64,000 bases of DNA from Mesostigma viride (GCA_009746045.1 RPFO01000002.1:1435642-1499641), one strand, 5' to 3'; positions 10,985 to 21,473 are shown, numbered from the stretch's first letter. Numbers and translations: made by a program. The notes: a model not told the origin generated them from the letters alone.

Positions 10985-12014
10985 ACCCACCTACCCAGGG
11001 ACCCACACACCCACCCAGCCACCCAGCCACCCAGCCACCCACCCACCCACCCACCCACCCACCCACCCACCACCCACCCACCCACCCACCCACCCACCCC
11101 CCCGTATAACCATGCACGCCCTCCCTCCCTCCCTCCCTCCCTCCCTCCCTCCCTCCCTCCTCCGTCCCTCCGTCCCTCCGTCCCTCCGTCCCTCCCTACC
11201 TCCCTCCTTCCCTCCTACCTCCCTCCGTCCCTCCGTCCCTCCCTCCCTCCCTCCCTCCCTCCCTCCGTCCTCCGTCCTCCTCCCTCCTCCCTCCCTCCTC
11301 CCTCCCTCCCTCCCTCCCTCCCTGCTTCCCTCCCTCCCTCCCTCCGTCCCCTCCCTCCCTCCCTCCTCCCTCCCTCCCTCCCTCCCTCCCTCCCTCCCTC
11401 CCTCCTCCCTCCTCCCTCCCTCCCTCCCTCCCTCCCTCCTCCTCCCTCCCTCCCTCCCTCCCTCCCTCCCTCCCTCCCTCCCTCCCTCCCTCCGTCCCTT
11501 TCTCCCTCCCTCCCCTCCTCCCTCCCTCCCTCCCTCCCTCCCTCCTCCCTCCTCCCTCCCTCCCTCTCCTCCCTCCCTCCCTCCCTCCCTCCCTCCCTCC
11601 CTCCCTCCCTCCTCCCTCCCTCCCTCCTCCTCCCTCCCTCCCTCCTCCCTCCTCCCTCCCTCCCTCCCTCCCTCCCTCCCTCCTCCCTCCCTCCCTCCCT
11701 CCCTCCCTCTCCCTCTCCCTCTCCCTCTCCTCTCCCTCCCTCCCTCCCTCCCTCCCTCCCTCCCTCCCTCCTCCCTCCCTCCCTCCCTCCCTCCCTCCCT
11801 CCCTCCCTCCCTCCCTCCCTCCTCCCTCCCTCCCTCCCTCCCTCCCTCCCTCCCTCCCTCCCTCCCTCCCTCCCTCCCTCCCTCCCTCCCTCCCTACCTC
11901 CGTCCCTCCCTCCGTCCCTTTCTCCCTCTCCGTCGCCCTCCCTCCCTCCCTCCCTCCCTCCCTCCCTCCCTCCCTCCCTCCCTCCCTCCCTCCCTCCCTC
12001 CCTCCCTCCCTCCC
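10985..12014. repeat. (CCCA)n then (CCCT)n tetranucleotide arrays
   Basis: A CCCA-rich run occupies about 10989-11100. A long CCCT array spans 11119-12014 with CCGT and CTCC variants interspersed. It is the complementary motif of the GGGA array 1.3 kb upstream, so the two could pair as an inverted repeat. All long Pro/Ser/Leu and Gly/Arg/Glu frames here are repeat artefacts. Confidence 0.95.
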
Positions 12015-12994
12015 CGCCCGGCGACGGCAGCGATGGGCCCAGGGGGGGACGGTGCGCTTTGTCTTGTTCGCCGGGGTGCGCCGGCGGGGTGCGGGCACTG
12101 TCGCGTTTTATTTTGCCCGCCCGCCCCAGTCCTTGTCGGAGTGCCTCCTCAGGCCATGGCGGCAGGGTAAGAGTTCTTTTCGCCCGTCGCCGCACGCTTA
12201 AACCACTACAACACGCCGGTTAAAAGCGGGTTACAACGATAGAAACCAGTAGATGCTGCTTCTCTCGCACCCCGGGCACACCTAAGAAATCGGCAGCTAG
12301 CCCCGCCCGCAGTACATGCAGCGGACCATGTTGCTCCCCCCAAGGGAAGTCACAAATCTGCAAGAAATGGCGTAAAAGCGAATAAATCCACGACATACAT
12401 GGTTGCCCCTGTCAGCGCTCCTATAAATCTGACTTTTTCGGAAAATTTGCGTGCAACATGGAAACGCAAAATTAACGGAAAACAGACAGTCTTTCTGGGA
12501 AATGATGTTAGGAATCGTTAGAAAGTGTGGGGATACGTTGCAAGCGTCTTTATCTGCTCTAGAGGTTACCTTGAAGCCGCACGGGTCGGTGCACTCGAGC
12601 CGTGATCATGAGCAAACTGGCCAGCTGCGTGTTTCCCCTCGTAGCCAATGAATAAATAACAGTTTGCCGCCTTTTTTTTGGCAGAATAAATTTTCTTACG
12701 TCAATGCCGATCGAACAAGAGAAATCCGGGGCCAAATGGCTTCGTGATCCGTGCACAATAAATTTTCAAGCACCATAGCCTTTGACACAACTCAACATGC
12801 ACCTCGCGCAAATTTCAGTCATTTTTATACCCGGGAATTACCGTGGACACTTAGACGCAGCGTCGCGGCTTAATTGCATGATGTGAGTGCATGCTGTGTT
12901 GCCGCACAGTTCATCAGTTTTGTCAGTGCCGTGAGTTGCTTTGTCAGTCCCGTCCAGTATATCAGTGCTTTTTTTCAGATTTGTCAGGTTGGTT
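12015..12994. other. no recognisable gene
   Basis: This is the GC-rich then AT-rich interior of the CACTA-like element between the CCCT array and the right subterminal repeats. Only short frames exist and none resembles a known protein. From about 12920 CAGT/TCAG-rich sequence grades into the subterminal repeats. Confidence 0.5.
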
Positions 12995-13215
12995 TCATGC
13001 TCCTGACAAAAGCCTGATAAAACTTCTGTAAAAAAATCAGTTTTTGGCACATATCAGGAATTATCAGGATTTATCAACCACGCGTCCTGATATTATCAGC
13101 GTTTATCAGCGTTTATCAGCGTTTATCAGCGTTTATCAGCGTTTATCATTTTTTTATCAGGCGTTTATCAGTTTTATCAGGCGTTTATCAGGGTTATCAG
13201 TTTTTTTATCAGAAA
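12995..13215. repeat. right subterminal repeats of the CACTA-like element
   Basis: GCGTTTATCA decamers, the reverse complement of the TGATAAACGC units at the left end, are repeated in tandem from about 13096 to 13150. Variant GTTTATCAG units continue to 13215. The inverted arrangement at the two ends supports a single element from 4052 to 13228. Confidence 0.85.
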
Positions 13216-13439
13216 CGAGTTACTAGTGTAGCTATAGTAGCCTACTAGCCACATACCTTCCACCCCATATGTCATGCAGGCCTTCTAGGCCCTCTCCTCA
13301 AGCCCCCCCTGGGTGCCTGTGCTTGTTTAGGAGGCATGAACCATCATGGAGGTGCAGGTGCACCTAGTGCACCCAGAGCAGGTGATAGTTGTACATCCTA
13401 CACCTGCAGGTTGTCGCCCTGATTGTATTACAAACCCAT

Positions 13440-14113
13440 TAAAAAAAAAATTAAATTATAACATGCCTCCGTGGGGAGGTCATGTAGCACATATTTCATG
13501 ATGGATGGGGTGGAGGAAGCCGCGTGATCGAACTATCCTAACTCTATCTAGAAAAGCCTAACTACACTACTCATCAAAACGCCTCCTCCGCTTGGGGGGA
13601 CTGAGGTGGCTTGCCCACAGGGTCGGGCGTGTGTGCCTTGACAATCTTCTTCCACCGCTCCTTGTCCTGCATGGCAGTCCAAAGACGGGAGAGAGAGTGG
13701 ATGCGGTACTCAAACTGGGCTGGGACCACTAGGTCGTCCAGCAACATCTGGGTATAGGTCATGGCATGTTTCCCTACCTTTTTAGGAATGTTCTTGGGGC
13801 CAGGCCAGGTCAAAATGTGCCGCCCCGGTTGGCCGAGCCGCTGGGGACCGGCCAGACCAAGGGCGGTGTCGACCTGGCTGGTGCGAGCAAGATGTCCTAC
13901 AAATGCTATCCTACGCTGTCTAATCTCGTCCGAAATACGCGGCATACCGTGATACAAAGACTCTAAGGACCTACGCTGAGAAAACCCGACATTCAGGACC
14001 TGTCGGAGCATCCGGGTTACCGTGCCGTCTAGCTTGGCTGCCAGTGTTGCCGTGAGTGTCCATGCCTCGGCGCCATACGTGAGCACCGTGAGGACGAGGA
14101 CCCATAGATGCCA
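13440..14113 (-). mobile_element. LINE copy B (ORF2 family), 5'-truncated, inserted in LINE C
   Basis: TSD TACAAACCCAT at 13429-13439 and 14114-14124. On the minus strand the element runs from a truncated ORF2 through the 3' UTR to the hairpin CCTCC-CCAC-GGAGG and a TTTAA/poly-T tail next to 13440. At the 5' junction (14101-14113) a 13-bp filler, CCCATAGATGCCA, copies sequence found just beyond the TSD. That suggests template switching to the target during 5' joining. Confidence 0.85.
13571..14101 (-). pseudogene. LINE ORF2 C-terminal fragment
   Basis: This encodes the thumb and C-terminal part of the ORF2 reverse transcriptase, from LTVLTYGAEAWTLTATLAAK through the conserved HGMPRISDEIRQRRIAFVGH and LTWPGPKNIPKKVGKH. 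Its sequence is nearly identical to the same part of copy A. The RT catalytic motifs are absent because of 5' truncation. Near the end a small indel changes the frame: PVGKPPQSPQAEEAF here versus PVGKPPPPKRRRRFD in copy A. Confidence 0.85.
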
Positions 14114-14210
14114 TACAAACCCATAGATGCCCCTTTCTCAGGGCTATGTGTTACATATGCTCCCCACGGAGCTATGATTTTAATTAATTAATTAATTAAT
14201 GATAATTCTG

Positions 14211-15714
14211 CTTTCTCTGTGGACTGTCTGTTGTTACCCTTGTTGGGCAATTAGTGGATATGGCTTTCTAGGGTGTGTTTGAGCTTGGTTTTGGGATGAT
14301 GCCCACATGACCATAAACCTGGAATATGCTTTAGAAGTGTTGGCTAGGCATGTAGAGCTACCTGCCTCATTGTTGTGCACACGCGCAACAGGTTGCCCGT
14401 GTCGAGGTAAGGCAAGGGCACATGACGTGCCCAGCCACCTCCTTGTACATTGTGGTCGAATTGGGCATGGTCAGGAGCCTTTTGGATGGCATAGGAAGTG
14501 TTAGTGTGCCTTAATACTCACTAATGCCTTCCTTAGCGTCTGCACAGGTGGCCAACTGCCAAAATTAATAACTGCTACAGCTGAGCTCAGAATGCCACCA
14601 AACTCTGACAGTGCCTTCTATGGTCATTCCAGAATTTGACTTGTGCTTTTCAGGCCTAATTGATGTGTTATGAGTGTGTATGGGGACGCCCCGCCTAACT
14701 ACTACAATACGGTTCGTAGGAGACGCGAAATGAGTGAGAATGTTACCCGAGCGGTAACGAGGATTCGCACCGTCGATTTTAACATATGTTTCTTTTTTTG
14801 CGCCATTTGGCGAGCATCGACTGGAGCCTGAACCTAGCGGGGGGAATCGTGCGGGGGAATCTTGCGGGGGAATCTTGCGGGGAAAAATTCCGAACGTGAT
14901 TTTAGCGAAGTCCTACTACATTTTGCTTGGGTACACGGTACTACAGTTTCGTCACTGAAAATTTTCTGTAGTTGCGTTGGTGTTTCGTACGTTCCGCTGA
15001 AATTTTCGTGTTCAGTGCCCAGATCACAATTTGATCCGGGCGCAAAATGATTGGTTGTACGGTACGAACCAAAAACGAAATTTTAGTATCTAAGTTCCGC
15101 AGCGCTTGCTGAATTTGCCCCGGAAGCCCGGGGGCACTTTCCCCGCTGAAAAAGGTGTCCGCGGAAGCGTATTGTAGTTGAAAAAGCGTATTTTTGGCCC
15201 AAAAATTAATAACTCAAAGGGATGTGCTGATTTTGTTGATCCAACAGGCGGAAAAAATGGTTTCGACTTAGGACTTTTGTTTTTTGCAAAACTTAGCCCT
15301 AACCGGGAGAAGACAAGTGTACAACACGGAAACTCGTCTGTGGCGGGACGTGCTACTGATATAAGTCGTACACAGCGTACGACATCAGCGATGAAACGCC
15401 AAATCATAGGGAAAGGCTATGAACAGGAAGTAATGAACACTCAGGATTGGACGAAAAAATGAAACGCCAAGTCATGGACAGAACCGGTAGAGGGAAAAAG
15501 ATTCGCATGAAAGGCGATCAGATTCGAAACGGACGATTCGAGGAAAAAATTATCATGGAATCGAAATGGAGACGCACGATTGGATACAAAAACGGAACAA
15601 AACATTCGGAAAGGACATTCTGGAAAGGACATGACAGCGCATACTACTGGACAGCGTCCCACGAAAAAACGAAACGTGGAGGGAAGAAGAATATCCGATA
15701 TTCAGAGGCATTTG
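14211..15714. other. no recognisable gene
   Basis: This is low-complexity to ordinary AT/GC-mixed DNA between LINE C and the hAT element. GGGGGAATCTTGC triplets occur near 14838-14880. A basic frame from 15447 reads into the hAT element and is not recognisable. The sequence at 15560-15660 resembles 17025-17090 (shared ACGCACGATTGGA and CAGCGCATA), which suggests an old local duplication. Confidence 0.4.
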
Positions 15715-15722
15715 ATTCCAAA

Positions 15723-17024
15723 CCGGGTTGGCAAATACGGGTACGGGGTATAATACGCGGACCTAAAATACGCGTATTATACGTGGGGGGTGTAAAATAC
15801 GCGGCGGTAAAATACGCGACAGTTTTTGTGGTCCAATTGTCAGTCACCCAATTAGCACGCTCCTTGATGATGGTCATGCAGTTATTGCAACTGAAATTTG
15901 GTGTATATGCTTATTTATTAACATCTTCCATTAATTTATGCCCTGCAATCCTATCTGATTATGATTTGTTAAATGCTGGGGGGAGCAGACTGCAACGGGA
16001 ACTGTAAGGAATCAAATAATTAGTTAATTGTAAGGAAAGCCATCCACTATATAATGCATGAGAGGACATAAGACACAACTTCCGAGAAGGAGGGGTGACG
16101 TGCCCTCCTTTGTACTGGATCATGCCGGCCACCATCTGCTTGAAAGAGGCGCTCTCAGCCGCATTGAAGGCAAATTATGCCGTTCTCGATAAAAAATTCG
16201 GCAGCCAGCAGCTGGACACCTTGTTCGTCGACGGGAACCAGCCATTTGGTGATGCTCAGCTGGCCTTTGCTGGGAACCGACGACAAGTCAGCCGGCGCAG
16301 CCCCTCCCATCTCCGCCATTGCCCTGTTCAAATTGTGATGCTTCTTGGCGTCTGACTTCTGCAACTTGTTGTTAGCAATCCTGAGAAACCTGCTCCGGAT
16401 ATTCGGTGGAATTTTGTCGCAGGGTAACATCCCTTCCCCTACGATTCCGGCAAAGTGTGCACGGACTCGGAATACGCTGATTGGCCCCGCCTTCTAGGAG
16501 AAGTTCTTGTTGCAAAATGAGCAGAACATCCTCGACACATAATGCGTTGTGTTACTAACAGCATCTGTGACTGCTTCTTTCTTCTCGACAACGAAATCCC
16601 ATTCAGGCCCTTTCTTCGGCATGGCTGCAAATCGAAAATGGCTGCACACTATCGCACAGTCGCACTGGCCTCGTCGTCGCTATATTGCATTACACCATCA
16701 GTAGCACAACTGGCATTTGCTGGCATTATGCGTTATGTACCTAGTCCTAGCTGTCTCCTACCGGCCAAAGATTTTGCAAGGCTTGCGCTTTATGGAAAGA
16801 ACTGTACGCATCTACTTCTAGTAGTAAAAATCTCAAATGTGCAGTGAACGCGCCGCGCCCAGAACCTGGGCACCGCGCCAGTGCCCGCTGCCCGCTGGTA
16901 CCCCCGAAAAATTCCAAGTCCAAACCGCGTATTCTGAAGTAAAGTACGTGTATATACGGCGGAGGCCTTCAGTGTACGTTTTCCCGTATTTTTGCGGCTC
17001 CGTACGGCGTACTGACCAACCCGG
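15723..17024. mobile_element. hAT-like element, 1.3 kb, with transposase remnant
   Basis: An 8-bp TSD, ATTCCAAA, lies at 15715-15722 and 17025-17032. The termini are imperfect inverted repeats beginning CCGGGTTGG (left CCGGGTTGGCAAATACGGG; right, inverted, CCGGGTTGGTCAGTACGCCG). Subterminal TACGC/ATACG motifs are repeated at both ends (15735-15830; 16930-17010). An 8-bp TSD plus a BED-finger coding remnant inside (16156-16622) points to the hAT superfamily. The catalytic domain is missing, so the copy is non-autonomous. Confidence 0.75.
16156..16622 (-). pseudogene. hAT transposase N-terminus with BED-type zinc finger, broken
   Basis: The frame starts at ATG 16622-16620 and reads MPKKGPEWDFVVEKKE. 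A BED-like finger follows: FCSFCNKNFS gives the C-x2-C pair, RVRAHFAG gives the His, and GEGMLPCDKIPPNIR gives the Cys-containing end. Next come LSITKWL and LLAAEFFIENGI, a motif pattern typical of the segment after the BED finger in plant hAT transposases. A TAG codon follows NKNFS (about 16493-16495), and the frame ends at 16156 soon after ENGIICLQCG. The DDE catalytic domain and C-terminal dimerisation domain are absent. Family assignment rests on the motifs and on the 8-bp TSD. Confidence 0.6.
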
Positions 17025-17109
17025 ATTCCAAATGGACACGCACGATTGGAAGGAAGAATAAAATTAGGAAAGCACCTGCCAGCGCATATACAACAGGACT
17101 GATGGTCAA

Positions 17110-17922
17110 GCTGGAGAAGCCAGGCGACAAGCCCGGCATGAGCTTGAAGACGACGACGTCGCCGACGACGAGCTTAACCCACACGGCACAGAAACTTCAT
17201 TTTAAGCGATGAATCGAGCGGCGATACCGAAAATGTGGTGGAGAGAGAGGAGAGTGATAAAGGCGAGGATTCAGAGGAAGGGGAGTGTCAAAATGAAGAA
17301 AAAGCAGAAACTGAGGTGACCCCGCAGTACAACAACCCGCACCCGGCTTATTTATGCCGAGCAGAGGGAGCACGACAGGGCACAACCTGTACCTACTAAT
17401 GGATACCCGTGCGACTGCTGCAATCGGATATTCACAACACCAGGGCGACGCAGACAGCACCTACGCAGCGAAGCCAGAAAAAAAGTTTCTTGGTGGTTCG
17501 TGTGGACGCTATTCTTGCATTTTGAACTTTTGCTTAATGCGTTATATCCATGCTAATTACAATTCGGCTTTCTGCTATCTGTTATGCTGGGATTTTGCAG
17601 GAAGGCGAGTGAGAAAGCAGAGAGGAAGGAAGCGCAGAAGAAGGCAGCACAAGGCGATGCCCAGCAAGCCAAGCAGCCGTGTGCCCCTGCCGAGGAGGCC
17701 CCCGGCGGAAGCGAGGAGTTTATTCCCGTGATGGGCGACAAGGCCAGCACGGAGAAAAAGCCGAAATGGGCATCCTACCACATCACCGTGACAGCTACAA
17801 GCAGGGATCTGAGCGAGGAGGAGCGACGTGTGCTCGTCTCTGATGCTCACCGGCAGCCGCCATATTTGCTCCGCGTACTTCAACCTCGGGGAGGAGAAGG
17901 CTGGCCTGCAGCCTGTCACTAA
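17110..17922 (+). CDS. possible spliced gene with a zinc-finger-like exon
   Basis: Open stretches suggest coding exons. There is an acidic segment at about 17206-17320 (ENVVEREESDKGEDSEEGE). A segment at about 17340-17475 contains GYPCDCCNRIFTTPGRRRQH, which resembles a C2H2 finger but is short of a clear second His. A last segment, 17601-17922, is preceded by a good acceptor (GGGATTTTGCAG) and is Lys/Ala-rich (KASEKAERKEAQKKAAQG), ending in PRGGEGWPAACH. The frame does not stay open between the first two parts without an extra intron, so the structure is uncertain and this may be a decayed gene. No function is assigned. Confidence 0.25.
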
Positions 17923-17925
17923 AAA

Positions 17926-18379
17926 ATTGAAAAAAGAACCTGCCAAAATTGAGTCACCTGTTGTTAGACGCGCAACCATTATTGTACCAACAAGTGGTCC
18001 AATTGAGAACATTTGAGATGGAAGTAGAAATTGCCCATGGATAGAAAATTGCACAATTACGTGTGGTGACTGACAAGTTTAATGATGCCTGGCTAGACAG
18101 GATCATAGACGGTGATGATGGTCGTGATGAGATGATTTTGTGCGTGGACTATATTGAAGTGTCGTGAAGTTATGGTGATGATGGCTGTAACATGGGGATG
18201 ATATAAGTGACCTAAAATATTTTTAATGCAATACTTGTTTGCCTTGGATCATGACCCACACAATCATATCATAACTGTTGTCTCTTTGATATCATAACTG
18301 TAACCTTATATGAATCTGGCATGGCAACATGAAATAAGCACATGTGCATTACACACAGCATAATGAATACACGCAAGTC
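17926..18379. other. no recognisable gene
   Basis: AT-rich intergenic sequence with scattered GATGATGG motifs near 18110-18210 and no coding signal. Confidence 0.4.
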
Positions 18380-19185
18380 AGTTACGTTAAATAGTGCCGG
18401 AACCTTTTGCCGCCTGAGGCAAATCGGTCCGTAACACTATTTTGCCCGGAATAACCACTTCCGAGCACCCAAGTTAATTCGGCCGAATTAACTTAGGTGC
18501 TCGGAAGTGGTTATTCCGGGCAAAATAGTGTTACGGACCGATTTGCCTCAGGCGGCAAAAGGTTCCGGCACTATTTAACGTAACTAAAACCTGGCCTCGT
18601 GGAGGGGGGACGAAGAGCCCGAGACATCCGCCTAGGCCGCTGAGCACGCACCATTAAATGCGCCGGAGCTGCCTCAGTGAGGATTCGAACCCCTGACCTC
18701 CAAGGTGCACAGGTTTTAGTTACGTTAAATAGTGCCGGAACCTTTTGCCGCCTGAGGCAAATCGGTCCGTAACACTATTTTGCCCGGAATAACCACTTCC
18801 GAGCACCCAAGTTAATTCGGCCGAATTAACTTGGGTGCTCGGAAGTGGTTATTCCGGGCAAAATAGTGTTACGGACCGATTTGCCTCAGGCGGCAAAAGG
18901 TTCCGGCACTATTTAACGTAACTAAAACCTGTGCACCTTGGAGGTCAGGGGTTCGAATCCTCACTGAGGCAGCTCCGGCGCATTTAGTGGTGCGTGCTCA
19001 GCGGCCTAGGCGGATGTCTCGGGCTCTTCGTCCCCCCTCCACGAGGCCAGGTTTTAGTTACGTTAAATAGTGCCGGAACCTTTTGCCGCCTGAGGCAAAT
19101 CGGTCCGTCACACTATTTTGCCCGGAATAACCACTTCCGAGCACCCAAGTTCATTCGGCCGAATTCGGCACTATTTAACGTAACT
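18380..19185. repeat. compound palindrome: three foldback units and two inverted spacers
   Basis: Three copies of a near-perfect 206-bp palindrome occur (18380-18585, 18718-18923, and 19056-19185 with part of an arm deleted). Each begins AGTTACGTTAAATAGTGCCG and ends with its reverse complement. They are separated by two 132-bp spacers (18586-18717 and 18924-19055) that are reverse complements of each other. The whole block is therefore one large palindrome centred near 18820. The 206-bp unit looks like a foldback MITE. The spacer contains the tRNA-like sequence noted separately. Confidence 0.9.
18883..18971 (+). other. tRNA-like sequence within the palindrome
   Basis: A B-box-like GGTTCGAATCC (18950-18960) lies the right distance upstream of CTGAGGCA. 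A 7-bp complement, GCCTCAG, sits 89 nt upstream at 18883, about the length of a class II tRNA. The T stem is imperfect and part of the 5' half lies inside the foldback unit. An inverted copy occupies the other spacer (around 18673-18710). It could be a decayed tRNA or a tRNA-derived SINE piece. A functional tRNA is unlikely. Confidence 0.3.
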
Positions 19186-19824
19186 AATTCCCCACTTTTT
19201 TTTTTTTGGAAATGCTACAAGTTTACATTTTCAGCTCTTGCATTACCCATGGTACTTTTTTTTTTTTTGGCAGGGCTGCGTCAGTTAGGAAAAAAGCACA
19301 GGACGTAAGTGTTTCAGCCGTGCAGTAACCCTTGATAGCAGCGCTTTTTTTTTGCAGGGCTGACTCAGGCAAAAAACACAAGTCCTAAGCCAAAAGCTGA
19401 TTTGCGTCATAAAGGAGGTTTGGCTTTGGACTTAGGTTTTTTTCATTACTTAGGTAAGTTTGAAAAAAAAAAGTCTGAAAGTCCGGGCAAAGGTGAATAC
19501 AACAAAAAAACAATGTCCAATTAGGTAGAAACAATGTCCCATGACATTTTTATATGGGGTGTGCTTTTTTCATGCAACTGGTTCTCCCACTGTTCTGGGC
19601 AAGATGTGCCCCGGACAGCGTTTTTTTCTATTTTTAGCTCCGCATAGCCGGTGTATGGCTGGGGGTAGTACCCCCAACAAGTGGTGGTATGCATGCCCAA
19701 ACATCATGTTTATGGTCCCCAAACATCATTCAGTGGTTGTCAGTTGCATTTCTGTAGTTATTAGGAGGGGTAAGTTTTGATATATTTCTATGGGACCCTC
19801 CCCTTAATTAATTACTTAATTAAT
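19186..19824. other. no recognisable gene
   Basis: T-rich tracts (about 19198, 19256 and 19344) alternate with CTTAGG-containing sequence. No coding signal is visible. A TTAATTAATTACTTAATTAA run at 19804-19824 resembles a LINE tail. Confidence 0.4.
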
Positions 19825-20128
19825 TAGATTCGGAAAATTATATCAGCATGTGCGTCTTAGATAGACGAAGCGGTAGTGATATTCACGTCTAAATTCGGTG
19901 CTCAAACGTGAAAGTTATGAGCTCCGCCGTCAGCCACATGTGGCTACCTCGTGGCTCGTGGCTGCCCTGGTAGCGGGACAGATCCGGCGAGTAATCACCG
20001 CGGCTAGGCGGAATGAGGCGACCTTGGACGTAAAGGTGCTTGCACAGGGCAAGAAGCGAGGTGCGCGACCCGTAGAACACGGCGCTCATAAACTGGGTGG
20101 GAGCTGCGTGGCAGTGTGTCCACTCAAT
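19825..20128 (-). mobile_element. two joined fragments of ORF1-only LINEs
   Basis: Positions 19828-19960 match the conserved 5' UTR of copies D and E (upstream of ORF1, minus orientation, with GAGCCACGAGGTAGCCA at its 5' end). Positions 19965-20128 match an internal part of ORF1 (VFYGSRTSLLALCKHLYVQG), also minus. The order is not that of one element, so this is a junction between two copies or a rearrangement. Confidence 0.65.
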
Positions 20129-20502
20129 GTGGCTGTTCTCACGTATGGGGCCGAGACGTGGACCCTCACCGCCGACCTGGCCTGCAAGCTGGACGGCGCG
20201 GTCACCAACATGCTGCGATCCATTTTCAGAGTAGGATATGCTGCTCATGTCCGCAATTCGAGGACCTGTACCAGGGCATGCCAGTGATATATCACCAGCA
20301 CCATTAAGCAGCGGCGCCTGCAGCTCGTAGGGCACCGGCCTAGCTCGCACCAACCAGGTAGACACCTCACGTGGCCCTCCCGCGGGACTGCGACCAGCTC
20401 AGCCTGGCCGGCACCTCCTGACGTGGGCCGGGCCCCGTGATGCTCGACGCCGCAAGGCCCGCACCTTCAAGAAACCTGAGCTTGTAGAGGACATGGGGGC
20501 CT
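20129..20502 (+). pseudogene. family-3 LINE ORF2 C-terminal fragment
   Basis: This encodes LTYGAETWTLTADLACKLDG and NMLRSIFRVG, the same thumb region as the main ORF2 family but clearly diverged. After a stop, frameshifted remnants continue (KQRRLQLVGH, then KPELVEDMGA). The related C-terminus at 33977-34122 belongs to the same third family. It is truncated at both ends by neighbouring fragments. Confidence 0.55.
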
Positions 20503-21473
20503 TCGCACTTTACTGCTCTTAAGGGGTTCGAGCCTGGCTTGGACATCCTTAACGACAGCGCGCACGGCGGGGTTAAACCTGGTTACCGCCTGGCCGACTT
20601 GATTTATGCGGACGACACCATCCTCATCACGCGCCCCGAGCACATTCAGACCTGGCTGGACTGTCTGGGCTTGGAGGCGCGGGCGGTGGGGTTGGAGATT
20701 AGTGTCAAAACTGAGGCTATGGTGATTGGGGCTTCCAGTCGCCCGCCGCTACCACGGCTGCTAGACGGGACGGAGGTCCCGTTTCGTGATCGCTTTAAAC
20801 TGCTGGGAAGTCATGCTTCCTGCCACCGCCGCCGATGTGGACACCCGCATCGGCCTGGCGTGGGCTCAGCATCGTTCGCTGAAAACCTACTGGCATTCGA
20901 AGGTCCTCAGCGAGCACCGCAAGCGCATGCTCCTCAAGGTCCTGGTCCTCACGGTGCTCACGTATGGCGCCGAGGCATGGACGCTCACGGACACGCTGGC
21001 GGCCAAGCTAAACGGCACCGTAACCAGGATGCTCCGTCAGGCCCTGAATGTAGGGTTTGACACGCATAGGCATCTAGAATCTTTGTACCAGGGCATGCCT
21101 CGCATTTCGGACGGGATTAGACAGCGTAGGATAGCATTCGTAGGACATCTTGCTCGCACCAGCCAGGTAGCTAGACACCGCCCTCGGTCTGGCCGGCCCA
21201 CAGCGGCTTGGCCAGCCAGGACGGCATATCCTGACCTGGCCTGGCCCTAAGGACATTCCTAAGAAGGTAGGCAAACATGTCATGACCTACCCACAGCAGT
21301 TGATGGCTGACCTAGTGGTCCCAGCGCAGTTTGAACATCGCATTCACTCCCTCTCTCTAGCTTGGACTGCTATGCAGGACAAGAGGAGGTGGAAAACCTT
21401 TGTCCAGGCTCATACGCCCGCCCCTGTGGGCAAGCCCCCTCCCCCCAAGCGGAAGGGGCGCTTTGCTGAGTAG
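20503..21473 (+). pseudogene. LINE ORF2 fragment of copy K
   Basis: It starts in FTALKGFEPGLDILNDSAHG and retains motif C (LIYADDTILI) and the C-terminal region (LTYGAEAWTLTDTLAAKLNG), ending QAHTPAPVGKPPPPK...FAE with a stop at 21471-21473. Frameshifts occur near 20812 (extra bases before CTTCCTGCCACC) and near 21172. RT motifs A and B and the endonuclease are missing through 5' truncation. Confidence 0.8.

Larger units (their letters stand above)
4052..13228. mobile_element. CACTA-like DNA transposon, 9.2 kb, inserted in the 3' UTR of LINE C
   Basis: Termini are an 11-bp perfect inverted repeat, CACTAGTAACT (4052-4062) and AGTTACTAGTG (13218-13228). The element is flanked by TA on both sides (4050-4051; 13229-13230). 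The uninterrupted 3' UTR in related elements reads CCC-TAGCT at this spot, so the insertion appears to have duplicated only TA. Both ends carry subterminal arrays of TGATAAACGC in opposite orientations, as in CACTA/EnSpm elements where such motifs bind the transposase. Inside are a spliced gene (5255-7106), several tandem arrays and two LINE 3' ends. I see no recognisable CACTA transposase. Superfamily assignment is inferred; a 2-bp TSD is shorter than the usual 3 bp. Confidence 0.65.
2661..14198 (+). mobile_element. ORF1-only LINE copy C, split by two later insertions
   Basis: A perfect 12-bp TSD, ATGATAATTCTG, occurs at 2649-2660 and 14199-14210. Between the copies is one plus-strand ORF1-only element in three pieces: 2661-4051 (5'-truncated ORF1 and start of the 3' UTR), 13229-13439 (more 3' UTR) and 14114-14198 (end of the UTR, hairpin GCTCC-CCAC-GGAGC at 14159-14172, then a TTAA/TAAT tail). 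The pieces align in order with the 3' UTRs of copies D, E and I. The gaps are a CACTA-like transposon (4052-13228) and LINE B (13440-14113). No ORF2 lies between ORF1 and the tail. Confidence 0.85.

Noticed and set aside
9140-12195. Gly-Arg-Glu and Pro-Ser-Leu proteins of 140-350 residues
   Set aside because: They are translations of GGGA and CCCT tetranucleotide arrays; length changes shift the frame without selection.
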